From Flavobacterium sp. 83 (lineage in GTDB: Bacteria; Bacteroidota; Bacteroidia; Flavobacteriales; Flavobacteriaceae), in contig NZ_JQMS01000001.1 of assembly GCF_000744835.1 (NCBI RefSeq), positions 620,001 to 684,000 of the forward strand: a stretch of DNA of 64,000 nt. Direction: 5' to 3'. The position numbers were made by a program, and so were the translations under genes. Numbering within the stretch: the stretch's first letter is position 1; each line of letters begins with the position of its first letter. Below are positions 8,332-17,067 of this stretch, piece after piece. The notes under the pieces were generated by a model. That model did not search any database, had not been told where the DNA came from, and saw only the letters and a program-made list of their open reading frames with translations.

Positions 8332-11274
8332 ATGAAAACAATTTATAAAAAGTTGTTATTTTTAGTACTGTTACTACCTTTTAGTATTCTGGCTCAGAAT
8401 ACTCTTAATGGTGTTGTTCTTGATAAAGTATCAGGTCAGCCCATTCCTGGAGTAAATGTAAATGTACAAGGCGCTTCAAATGGCGTTTCAACAGATTTTG
8501 ATGGTAAATATCAGTTATCAAATGTTAAGAAAGGCGATAAAGTCGTTTTTTCTTTTATTGGTTACAAAAATACTGTTGTCAATTTTGATTCTCAAAAATC
8601 AGTAAGCGTTTCTTTGGAAGAAGATTCTAATCAACTTAAAGAAGTTGTAATCCAAGTGGGTTACGGTACCGTTAAGAAGAAAGATGCTACAGGAGCTGTT
8701 ACAGTATTGACATCAAAAGATTTCAATAAAGGACCGGTTGCCTCTGCAGATCAAATGATTCAAGGAAAAGTAGCGGGATTACAAATCATTAATGGAGGTG
8801 GTTCTCCAGGTGTAGATCCTGTAATTAGAATTAGAAGCGGATCTTCTTTATCTGCAAATAATGATCCTTTGTATGTGATTGACGGTATTCCGGTTGCAAA
8901 TGGTGGTGTAGAAGGTGGTAGAAATCCATTAGCAACTATTAATCAAAACAATATTGAATCTATTTCGGTATTAAAAGACGCTTCGGCTACTGCTATTTAT
9001 GGCTCTCGCGCCTCAAATGGAGTAATTATTATTACTACCAAAAAAGGAAAATCAGGCGAATTAAAAGTAAGCTATAACGCAAATCTTCAAGTTTCTGAAA
9101 TTACGAAAAAAGTGGATGCTTTATCAAGCACTCAATTCAGAGATTTTGTTGCAACTAATGGTAATGCTGCTCAACAAGCATTAGTGGGTGCTGCTAACAC
9201 GGATTGGCAGAAGGAAATATTCAGAACAGCGATTGGTACAGATCACAACATTGCATTAAGCGGTGGTACTGATAACGTAGTTTACAGAGCTTCTGTAGGA
9301 TATGCTAATTTGAGCGGTATCTTGAAAAGAGATAATGTAGAAAGAACAACTCTAGGAGCTAACGTAACTGGTAATTTCTTGGACAAACATTTAAAAATTG
9401 AGTTCAACAACAATACCTCATTAATAAACAGTAACTATAGCAATAATGGCGCAATAGGTGGCGCAATAGGTTTTGACCCAACTCAACCTGTAAGAAATGC
9501 TTATGGCACTTATTTCGAATGGTTAACTTCCCCAACAGAAATCAATCAATTAGCAGGTGTTAATCCAGTTTCTCAAATTGAGCAACAAAACAATTATGGT
9601 GGTTTTTATAGAAGTTTAGGAAATGTACAAGTAGATTATAAAATGCATTTTCTACCAGAATTGAAAGCAGTTGCTAATTTTGGTTATGATGAAATGAGCG
9701 GTACCGGTTATGGTAACACAGCCGCTGATTATCGTAACGGCCTTAAAGGTTCTGGATATAATAATTCGTATAAAAATATTGAATCCAGAAATAATAAATT
9801 AATGGATTTGTATTTGAACTACAACAAAAAAGTAGCATCAATCGCTACACAATTTGATGTAACTGGTGGATATTCTTACCAAGATTTCAAAGAATCTAAA
9901 CACAAGTCTGGTTATAATTTTGAAAATAACCTAACAACAGAAGAATTGTTTACACCAACACGTATCAATTTGCAATCCTTTTTTGTACGATCAAATGTAA
10001 CGATTGCTGATAGGTATTTATTGACTATGTCTTATAGACGTGACGGAACTTCAAGATTTACACCTGAATATCGCTGGTCAAATTTCCCTGCTGTTGCTGT
10101 AGCTTGGAAATTGAACGAAGAAAGTTTCTTGAAAGATGTAACTACTATTTCTAGTTTAAAATTGAGAGGTGGTTGGGGTATAACAGGACAACAAAATATT
10201 GGAAATCCTTACCCATCTATTCCGTTGTATTTAGCATCAAACACTGCAGCTCAATATCAATTAGGAAATACTTTTTATACAACATACAGACCACAACCTT
10301 ACAATAGTAATCTAAAATGGGAACAAACTACTACTGTTAATGCTGGAGTTGATTTTGGTCTTTTTAACAACAGACTTACAGGGACCGTTGATGCATATAA
10401 AAGAACCACTAAAGATTTATTATTGTTCACCGATAATCCGGCATTCTTTGGATTTTCAAATGCTGACAATTATAACATAGGAACTATTGAGAATAAAGGT
10501 ATCGAAATAGCAGCAGAAGTAGTGCCAGTAAGAACTGACAATTTAGAATGGACAATAGGTGGTAATATTACTTTCCAAGACTCTAAAATTACTAAGTTGA
10601 CAACTTCTCAAGACAATACTCCAGGAATTACTGACGTAGGAGGTATTGATGGAGGAACAGGTAACTATATTCAAAACCACCAAGTGGGATATTCTCCTAA
10701 TACATTTTTAGTTTACGAACAAGCGTATGGAGTTGATGGAAAGCCACTTGATGGGATTTTTATAGATAGAAATAAAGATGGTGTTGTGAATGCTGATGAT
10801 AAATACCGTTTCCATAAACCAGCAGCTGATGTATTTTATGCATTTAACACTAGTGTTACTTATAAAAACTGGGACATGGGAATGAATTGGAGAGGATCTT
10901 GGGGTAATTTTAATTACAACAACGTAGATTCTAACAAAGGAGTTTACAATAATGTACTAACAAGAAATACAGATTTGAATAACGGAGTTGCTAATCTTTT
11001 AGAAACCGGTTTTGCAAAATCAAATGATTTACAATTACATTCAGATTATTACATTCAAAATGCTTCTTTTATTAGATTAGACAATGTAAGTGTTGGGTAT
11101 ACTTTTAATCAAAAACCAAATTCAAGCTCATTAGTTAAATTAACCTTAGCTGCTCAAAACGTTCTTATTATCACTAAATACAGTGGATTAGATCCTGAGA
11201 TTTCTGGAGGTATAGATAAAAATTTATATCCAAGACCTATCACTTTCACTTTAGGGCTAAACGTTAATTTCTAA
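8332..11274 (+). CDS. susC: SusC-type TonB-dependent outer-membrane transporter
   Basis: A 980-residue outer-membrane channel for starch oligosaccharides. It has a signal peptide ending ILAQ (residue 22), a CarboxypepD_reg-like domain (about 23-105), the SusC signature VGYGTVKKKDATGAV (about 109-123), the plug domain with LYVIDGIPV, and a long C-terminal beta-barrel ending in an aromatic residue (LGLNVNF). The next gene is its SusD partner, 17 bp downstream. The neighbouring amylases point to maltooligosaccharides as substrate. Expression is probably controlled by the LacI-type regulator through the palindrome just upstream. Confidence 0.97.
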   Translation: MKTIYKKLLFLVLLLPFSILAQNTLNGVVLDKVSGQPIPGVNVNVQGASNGVSTDFDGKYQLSNVKKGDKVVFSFIGYKNTVVNFDSQKSVSVSLEEDSNQLKEVVIQVGYGTVKKKDATGAVTVLTSKDFNKGPVASADQMIQGKVAGLQIINGGGSPGVDPVIRIRSGSSLSANNDPLYVIDGIPVANGGVEGGRNPLATINQNNIESISVLKDASATAIYGSRASNGVIIITTKKGKSGELKVSYNANLQVSEITKKVDALSSTQFRDFVATNGNAAQQALVGAANTDWQKEIFRTAIGTDHNIALSGGTDNVVYRASVGYANLSGILKRDNVERTTLGANVTGNFLDKHLKIEFNNNTSLINSNYSNNGAIGGAIGFDPTQPVRNAYGTYFEWLTSPTEINQLAGVNPVSQIEQQNNYGGFYRSLGNVQVDYKMHFLPELKAVANFGYDEMSGTGYGNTAADYRNGLKGSGYNNSYKNIESRNNKLMDLYLNYNKKVASIATQFDVTGGYSYQDFKESKHKSGYNFENNLTTEELFTPTRINLQSFFVRSNVTIADRYLLTMSYRRDGTSRFTPEYRWSNFPAVAVAWKLNEESFLKDVTTISSLKLRGGWGITGQQNIGNPYPSIPLYLASNTAAQYQLGNTFYTTYRPQPYNSNLKWEQTTTVNAGVDFGLFNNRLTGTVDAYKRTTKDLLLFTDNPAFFGFSNADNYNIGTIENKGIEIAAEVVPVRTDNLEWTIGGNITFQDSKITKLTTSQDNTPGITDVGGIDGGTGNYIQNHQVGYSPNTFLVYEQAYGVDGKPLDGIFIDRNKDGVVNADDKYRFHKPAADVFYAFNTSVTYKNWDMGMNWRGSWGNFNYNNVDSNKGVYNNVLTRNTDLNNGVANLLETGFAKSNDLQLHSDYYIQNASFIRLDNVSVGYTFNQKPNSSSLVKLTLAAQNVLIITKYSGLDPEISGGIDKNLYPRPITFTLGLNVNF

Positions 11275-11291
11275 TTCAAATAACAAGAAAA

Positions 11292-12887
11292 ATGAAAAAT
11301 ATACAAAAAAAATTATTGGGTATATCTTTGTTACTGTTGGTGATGGCATTCCCATCATGTACAAGTGAACTAGACCAATCACCTGATACTGGATCTTCCA
11401 TCCCTGGATCTGAGTTTTTTAGCACACCGGAATCCTACAAACAAAATTTAGCTAAATTATATGCTGGTTTTGCTACTTCGGGTCAACAAGGACCTGCCGG
11501 TTCTCCTGATATTTCAGGTATTGATGAAGGAACAAGTCAATACATTAGAGGGTACTGGATGATGCAAGAATTAACCACTGATGAAGCAGTTATTGGGTGG
11601 AATGATGGAACTATTAAGGATTTTCATTCTCAGGCTTGGACAACTTCGGACAATTTTATCAATGCAACTTTTGCTCGTTTCTCCTTTCAAATTGTAAACT
11701 GTAATGAATTTTTGCGTCAAACTACGGACGAAAAATTAGCAGCTAGAGGAATTGATTCCGCTTTGAAAGCTGAAATAGCTACTTATAGAGCAGAAGCTCG
11801 TTTCTTGAGAGCAATAACCTATTGGCACTTAATTGATACTTTTGGAGGTGGTTCTTTGGTAACTGAGGATTCTCCAACTACATTTTATTATCCAGAATAT
11901 GCAACAAGAGCTGAGTTGTACAAATTTATTGATGAGGAATTAACAGCGATTACTCCATTGTTGAAAGCACCAAAATCAAATGAAGCTTTTCGTGTAGACC
12001 AAGCTGCTGCGTGGATGTTACAAGCTAAATTATACATGAACGCAAAAGTATATATTGGTACAGATCATTATGCAGAAGCAGTCCCTTTAATTTCAAAAAT
12101 AACAAGTTCTGCCTATTCTTTACACACAAATTACAACCAATTATTTTTGGCTGATAATGATAAAAATGGAGCTCAAAACGAATTTATATTTGCTATCGCT
12201 TTTGATGGACTTCGCACTCAGACCTACGGAGGAACTACATTCTTGACACACGCTCCTGTTGGAGGTAGCATGAATGCGGCAAGCTTCGGAATTAACGGTG
12301 GATGGGGTGGAATCAGAACTACAGCAGCCTTTGTTGATAAATTTGACGCAAACACTATTGATACTCGCGGACAATTCTATAAAAATGGTCAAACAAAAGA
12401 AATTAAAGATATCAGTAATTTCACTGATGGTTTTGCGATTCAAAAATTTAGAAATGTTGACGTTAATGGCAAGCAAGGTTCGGATAAAGCGGGTAACTTC
12501 TCTGATGCAGATTTTCCAATTTTCCGTTTAGCAGATGCTTACTTAATGTATGCAGAATGTGCTGTTAGAGGTGCTGCTGGTGCCACTATTACAAATGCTA
12601 CTGCTTATGTAAATGCATTGCGAACAAGAGCTAAAGGTGCTACAGTAACACAAGGAGATTTAACATTAGATTTCATTCTTGACGAAAGAGCAAGAGAATT
12701 GCACTGGGAAGGACATAGAAGAACGGATTTAATTCGTTTTGGAAAATTTACCGGAGGTAGTTATATCTGGCCTTGGAAAGGTGGTTCTGCATCTGGTTCA
12801 CCTACCCAATCGTACAGAGATTTATTTCCTATTCCGGCAAAGGCATTGGCTACAAATCAAAAATTGCAACAAAATACTGGATATTAA
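11292..12887 (+). CDS. susD: SusD/RagB-type glycan-binding lipoprotein
   Basis: A 531-residue surface lipoprotein that caps the SusC channel and binds oligosaccharide. The signal peptide ends in a lipobox (FPSC, Cys about residue 23). The rest is TPR-rich, and the conserved C-terminal SusD segment (LDERARELHWEGHRRTDLIR) is present near residue 465. Spacing to susC (17 bp) and to the SusE-like gene (20 bp) indicates one operon. Confidence 0.97.
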   Translation: MKNIQKKLLGISLLLLVMAFPSCTSELDQSPDTGSSIPGSEFFSTPESYKQNLAKLYAGFATSGQQGPAGSPDISGIDEGTSQYIRGYWMMQELTTDEAVIGWNDGTIKDFHSQAWTTSDNFINATFARFSFQIVNCNEFLRQTTDEKLAARGIDSALKAEIATYRAEARFLRAITYWHLIDTFGGGSLVTEDSPTTFYYPEYATRAELYKFIDEELTAITPLLKAPKSNEAFRVDQAAAWMLQAKLYMNAKVYIGTDHYAEAVPLISKITSSAYSLHTNYNQLFLADNDKNGAQNEFIFAIAFDGLRTQTYGGTTFLTHAPVGGSMNAASFGINGGWGGIRTTAAFVDKFDANTIDTRGQFYKNGQTKEIKDISNFTDGFAIQKFRNVDVNGKQGSDKAGNFSDADFPIFRLADAYLMYAECAVRGAAGATITNATAYVNALRTRAKGATVTQGDLTLDFILDERARELHWEGHRRTDLIRFGKFTGGSYIWPWKGGSASGSPTQSYRDLFPIPAKALATNQKLQQNTGY

Positions 12888-12907
12888 CAATTAAAAAAAT
12901 ATAAAAA

Positions 12908-13996
12908 ATGAAAAATATAACTAAATCACTAATAGCATTATTTGCAGTAGTTGCTTTGTCTTGCAGCGTAGAAGATGTTCAAGACAGACCCGTTATTGAA
13001 GGAGTAGATGCTCCTGTTTTGACTGCTCCAACTGCCGGTGCAGCCTATATTCTAAAACCTGAAAATGCAGCTGCTCAAGCAGAGCGTTTCACATGGAAAT
13101 CTGCTAATTTTGGTGGAGATGTTCAAGTGAATTATGTTGTTGAAATGGATGTGAAAGGAAATGATTTTAAAACGCCTAAAGAAATAGGGAGTTCATTGCC
13201 TTCTCAAAACCAAGTGTCAGTTTCAGTGGTATCAATGAATGGTGCTGCATTATCCTTAAAAGCAACTCCTTTTACTCCTGGTGAATTTCAAGTAAGAGTT
13301 AAAGCAACTGCTGGAGCTTTGGCTTCAATGTATTCTAATGTAATTGGAATTGTTGTTACTCCTTACACTACTGAAAATCCTAAATTATGGATCGCAGGTG
13401 GTTATCAAAGTGCTTCTGGTTATGGTTCAGATTGGACACAATCAAGCGCAGCAACTGTTGCGGCCGATGGTTATGGAAAAACTGCTTTTGAAGGATATGT
13501 TTATTTTGAAAATGCACAAGACGGAACTGCAGATGGTCAAGGATTCAAATTTTCAACACAAACTAATTGGAATGGTACAAACTATGGTACTGGTGGTGCA
13601 GGTCTAATTAGTACAATTGGTGGAAATTTATCAACTGATTCAGGTTATTACAAAATGGAAGTTGATACTGAAAAATTAACTTATAAAGCTACTAAACTTT
13701 CATGGGGAATAGTTGGAAATGCTACACCAGGCGGATGGAGCACAGATACTCCGATGACTTATGATAAGGTTACTAAAAAATGGACAGTAACAGCTGTTTT
13801 AACTACTCAAGCTGCACCGGATAACGGATTAAAATTTAGAGCTAATAATAATTGGGATTATAACTTTGGTGATACTGGCGCCGACGGTAAACTTGAAGCT
13901 GGCGGAACTAATATTGGTACAACCGCAGGAACTTATTTAATCACTTTAGATTTAAGTAATCCAAGAGCATACTCTTATACTATGGTTAAAATATAA
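12908..13996 (+). CDS. SusE/SusF-like outer-membrane starch-binding lipoprotein
   Basis: A 362-residue lipoprotein. The signal peptide ends VALSC (Cys 19), followed by a SusE-type N-terminal Ig-like domain (about 35-150, beginning VDAPVLTAPTAGAAYIL) and two repeats related to SusE/SusF starch-binding modules (about 155-265 and 265-362; both carry KLWIAGGY- or WGIVGNATPGGW-type openings). In Bacteroides such proteins hold starch at the cell surface. It is the last gene before a strong terminator, so it belongs to the susCD transcript. Confidence 0.88.
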   Translation: MKNITKSLIALFAVVALSCSVEDVQDRPVIEGVDAPVLTAPTAGAAYILKPENAAAQAERFTWKSANFGGDVQVNYVVEMDVKGNDFKTPKEIGSSLPSQNQVSVSVVSMNGAALSLKATPFTPGEFQVRVKATAGALASMYSNVIGIVVTPYTTENPKLWIAGGYQSASGYGSDWTQSSAATVAADGYGKTAFEGYVYFENAQDGTADGQGFKFSTQTNWNGTNYGTGGAGLISTIGGNLSTDSGYYKMEVDTEKLTYKATKLSWGIVGNATPGGWSTDTPMTYDKVTKKWTVTAVLTTQAAPDNGLKFRANNNWDYNFGDTGADGKLEAGGTNIGTTAGTYLITLDLSNPRAYSYTMVKI

Positions 13997-14009
13997 TTTT
14001 TTAAATTTG

Positions 14010-14040
14010 AAAGGGCTATCTTATGGGTAGCCCTTTTTTA
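14010..14040 (+). terminator. Rho-independent terminator after the susCDE genes
   Basis: A 9-bp perfect stem (AAAGGGCTA / TAGCCCTTT) with a 9-base loop, followed by a T-run. It separates susCDE from the secreted amylase, so the amylase would be expressed by read-through or from its own promoter. Confidence 0.85.
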
Positions 14041-14063
14041 TATAAATTTAATAAATAAATGAA

Positions 14064-16913
14064 ATGAAAAAAATCACTTTATTATTTCTGCTAATATCTT
14101 CTTTAGGGTTTGCTCAGTTTACAACTACACCATCACCTGCAATTGCTAGTGGAATTGTCACGCTTAATTTTAACAAAACCGGGACACCATTAGCGGCATA
14201 TACAGGTACAATATATGCACATATCGGTTTGACTGTAAATGGTGCAAGATGGCAAAACGTTAAGGGAACATGGGGAAACAATTCAACACAGCCTGCATTA
14301 ACGTTAGTTTCTGGAACGACATATAAATTAGATCTGACTCCTGATTTATATACTTATTTTGGAATTCCTAATACGAGTTCTGTTACAGAAATTTGCGTGG
14401 TATTAAGAAATGATGCCGGGAATATGCAGACCGCTGACACTTTTTTTAATGTCGGGGCTTTTCAAGTAAATTTAACAACACCAGCCCAAAATAGCACTAC
14501 GATTATTACTTCAGGAACAAGTTTAAATGTTGCTGCAAACAACACTGGAGGAAATGCGAATTATAGCTTAAAAGCAAATGGCACGAGTATAAACACTAAT
14601 TTGAATACTGCAAGTTATACTTTTAGCGATGCAAATGTTACCAGTAATAAAAATTACTCATTAGAGGTAACGCAAGGGAGTACTACCATTACCAAAAAAT
14701 TTAGTGTAATTGTAAATCCCGGAACAGTTAGTGCGGCAATGCCTGCCGGATTACTGGACGGAATCAATTATAACACTGCCGATGCTACAAAAGCAACTTT
14801 AGTTCTCGATGCACCATTGAAGGATTTTGTTTATGTAGCAGGAAGCTTCAATAACTGGCAACCGACTTCGGCTTATTCGATGAAAAAAGACCCTACTTCA
14901 GGTAAGTTTTGGTTGGAATTAACAGGATTGACATCGGGTACAAATTATACCTATCAATATTGGGTAGTTGATGCAACACCTATTGCAGGGACACCATCTT
15001 TGGTAAAAACTGCTGATCCATATTCAACACTAGTTTTATCACCTTTTGATGACCCAACTATTCCTGCGGCATCCTATCCTAATTTGCCAACTTATCCGGC
15101 TGGGCAAGAACGAGAAGTAACCGTTTTGCAAACAGGTCAAGTCCCTTATTCTTGGAGCAGTTCGACTACTAATTTTGTAAAACCAGAAAAAGAGAAACTA
15201 GTTGTTTATGAGCTTTTAGTTCGGGATTTTGATGCTGGTAGAAGTTATCAAAGTGTTATTGATAGAATGGATTATTTCAAAAATCTAAAAATAAATGCAA
15301 TTGAGTTGTTGCCCGTAATGGAATTCGAAGGAAACGAAAGTTGGGGTTACAATACTTCCTTTCATATGGCTTTAGATAAGTTTTATGGAACTTCGAGCAA
15401 ATTTAAAGAATTGATTGATATATGTCATAAAAACGGAATTGCAGTAATCCTGGATGTGGCCTTAAACCATGCCTTTGATCGAAACCCAATGGTGAGAATG
15501 TGGATGAATGATCCTGATGGTGACGGTTGGGGTGGCCCTTCAAGCGAAAATCCGTATTTCAATACGGTTGCAAAACACAGTTATAGTGTGGGGAATGATT
15601 TTAATCATGCTTCGCTTTTGACAAAAAACTATGTAAAACGAGTAGTTAAACAATGGATTCAAGAATATAAAATTGATGGTTTTCGCTGGGATTTAACCAA
15701 AGGTTTTACACAAAACTGTACTGCTAGTGACGAAACGTGCACCAATGCCTATCAGGCAGACCGTGTTACTATCTTAAAAGATTATGCTGATTATTCCTGG
15801 AGTTTAGACCCAACACATTACACAATCTTTGAACATTTAGGAACAGATAGCGAAGAACAGCAATGGGCAAATTACAGAATCACTGAAACACCTAGTAAAG
15901 GGATTATGCTATGGGGTAAAATGACTGATCCTTACAACCAATTAACAATGGGTTATAATTCCAGTAATGATATTTCCAGAATGAATAGCACAGCTCACGG
16001 ATTTACCAAAAACAGATTGATGGGCTATGCTGAAAGTCATGATGAGGAACGATTGATGTATAAAAACATACAATATGGTGCTAATTTAAATGGGTATAAT
16101 GTAAAAACACCAGCAACGGCACTCTCTAGAATGTCAGCTTTAGGAGCTGTATCTCTTCTTGTTCCAGGTCCAAAAATGATTTGGCATTTTGGAGAATTAG
16201 GATGGGATTTATCAATTTTTGCATGTAATAACGGGACCGTAAATACATCTTCAGATGCGATTGCAGGAGACTGTAAGTTGGATACGAAGCAGCAACCGCA
16301 ATGGGTCAATAATTGGTTAGGTGATGCTAATAGAGGCAAAATCTATACGGATTGGGCCAAAATGATTGCCTTAAAAATAAACGAACCCGTTTTCATAGGT
16401 ACTGCAACTATGGCAAGTAGCACTACACTAACTCCAAATATTAAAATTACCAATAGTGCTTTGGCATCGACACAACTTAAAGATGTGTTGATTTTGGCTA
16501 ATTTTGATGTCTCTGCTCAAAATGTAGCTACTGGTTTTCCATATACCGGAACGTGGTACAACTTGATGGATAATTCGACTATAAATGTTGCTAATGTTGC
16601 TGCGACAATAGCTATTCCAGCAGGAGAGTTTAGAATATATGGCAATAAAATTGCTTCATTAGCAATTGCCAATTTTGAAAAAAAGGAGGGCATTTATTTA
16701 TATCCAAATCCCGCCACTAATTATTTTACTTTAAATACAAATAGTTCAAAAGTTCAAGTTTTTTCAATTACTGGACAATTAGTAAAAAGTTTTAATACAA
16801 GTCAGGCTGCCTCCTATCAATATGCTGTCAATGATTTGAATAAAGGGCTTTATATAGTAAAAGCATATAACGAGAATAATGAAGTTCAAGTTATGAAGTT
16901 TTTAAAAATTTAA
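14064..16913 (+). CDS. Secreted GH13 alpha-amylase with T9SS sorting tail
   Basis: A 949-residue extracellular starch hydrolase. A signal peptide (ending LGFAQ) is followed by an N-terminal beta domain, an Ig-like stretch and a CBM48/E-set-like domain (VYVAGSFNNWQP, about residues 255-266). The GH13 barrel starts near KLVVYELLVRDF; likely catalytic residues lie in GFRWDLTKG (Asp about 543), IFEHLG (Glu about 590) and YAESHDEER (Asp about 658). The last 75 residues (from IYLYPNPATNYF) are a type A T9SS C-terminal signal for gliding-bacterium secretion. The barrel resembles pullulanase/glycogen-branching subfamilies as much as plain amylases. It supplies oligosaccharides to SusCD. Confidence 0.93.
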   Translation: MKKITLLFLLISSLGFAQFTTTPSPAIASGIVTLNFNKTGTPLAAYTGTIYAHIGLTVNGARWQNVKGTWGNNSTQPALTLVSGTTYKLDLTPDLYTYFGIPNTSSVTEICVVLRNDAGNMQTADTFFNVGAFQVNLTTPAQNSTTIITSGTSLNVAANNTGGNANYSLKANGTSINTNLNTASYTFSDANVTSNKNYSLEVTQGSTTITKKFSVIVNPGTVSAAMPAGLLDGINYNTADATKATLVLDAPLKDFVYVAGSFNNWQPTSAYSMKKDPTSGKFWLELTGLTSGTNYTYQYWVVDATPIAGTPSLVKTADPYSTLVLSPFDDPTIPAASYPNLPTYPAGQEREVTVLQTGQVPYSWSSSTTNFVKPEKEKLVVYELLVRDFDAGRSYQSVIDRMDYFKNLKINAIELLPVMEFEGNESWGYNTSFHMALDKFYGTSSKFKELIDICHKNGIAVILDVALNHAFDRNPMVRMWMNDPDGDGWGGPSSENPYFNTVAKHSYSVGNDFNHASLLTKNYVKRVVKQWIQEYKIDGFRWDLTKGFTQNCTASDETCTNAYQADRVTILKDYADYSWSLDPTHYTIFEHLGTDSEEQQWANYRITETPSKGIMLWGKMTDPYNQLTMGYNSSNDISRMNSTAHGFTKNRLMGYAESHDEERLMYKNIQYGANLNGYNVKTPATALSRMSALGAVSLLVPGPKMIWHFGELGWDLSIFACNNGTVNTSSDAIAGDCKLDTKQQPQWVNNWLGDANRGKIYTDWAKMIALKINEPVFIGTATMASSTTLTPNIKITNSALASTQLKDVLILANFDVSAQNVATGFPYTGTWYNLMDNSTINVANVAATIAIPAGEFRIYGNKIASLAIANFEKKEGIYLYPNPATNYFTLNTNSSKVQVFSITGQLVKSFNTSQAASYQYAVNDLNKGLYIVKAYNENNEVQVMKFLKI

Positions 16914-16930
16914 AAATAACTAACAAAAGT

Positions 16931-17010
16931 AAAGGCTGTCCTTAGATGAACTGCCCCCAAATAATTAGACATTATCTGGGGGTATTTTTATAGAAAGACA
17001 GCCTTTTTTA
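16931..17010 (+). terminator. Compound terminator with a nested hairpin
   Basis: An outer stem (AAAGGCTGTC at 16931-16940 with GACAGCCTTT at 16997-17006, then TTTTA) encloses an inner hairpin (CCCCCAAATAAT at 16954-16965 with ATTATCTGGGGG at 16971-16982, one mismatch). The outer stem and T-run look like the original terminator of the amylase gene; the inner part looks inserted. Confidence 0.7.
16947..16991. repeat. Possible IS3-family terminus remnant inside the terminator loop
   Basis: TGAACTGCCCCCAAATAATT followed by AGACA resembles the terminal repeat of IS150-group IS3 elements (which I recall as TGNACTGNCCCC..AAGTTNGACA). No transposase is nearby. The resemblance is from memory of the family and not a database match. 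Confidence 0.35.
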
Positions 17011-17016
17011 TGCAAA

Positions 17017-17044
17017 AAAACTGCTTCATAAATGAAACAGTTTT
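17017..17044 (-). terminator. Terminator downstream of acs
   Basis: AAAACTG and CAGTTTT form a stem whose interior (TTCAT / ATGAA) also pairs. It lies 24 bp past the acs stop codon and has A/T runs on both sides, so it could act on both strands. Confidence 0.7.
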
Positions 17045-17067
17045 CAACTACAACTAAAAAACAAAAT

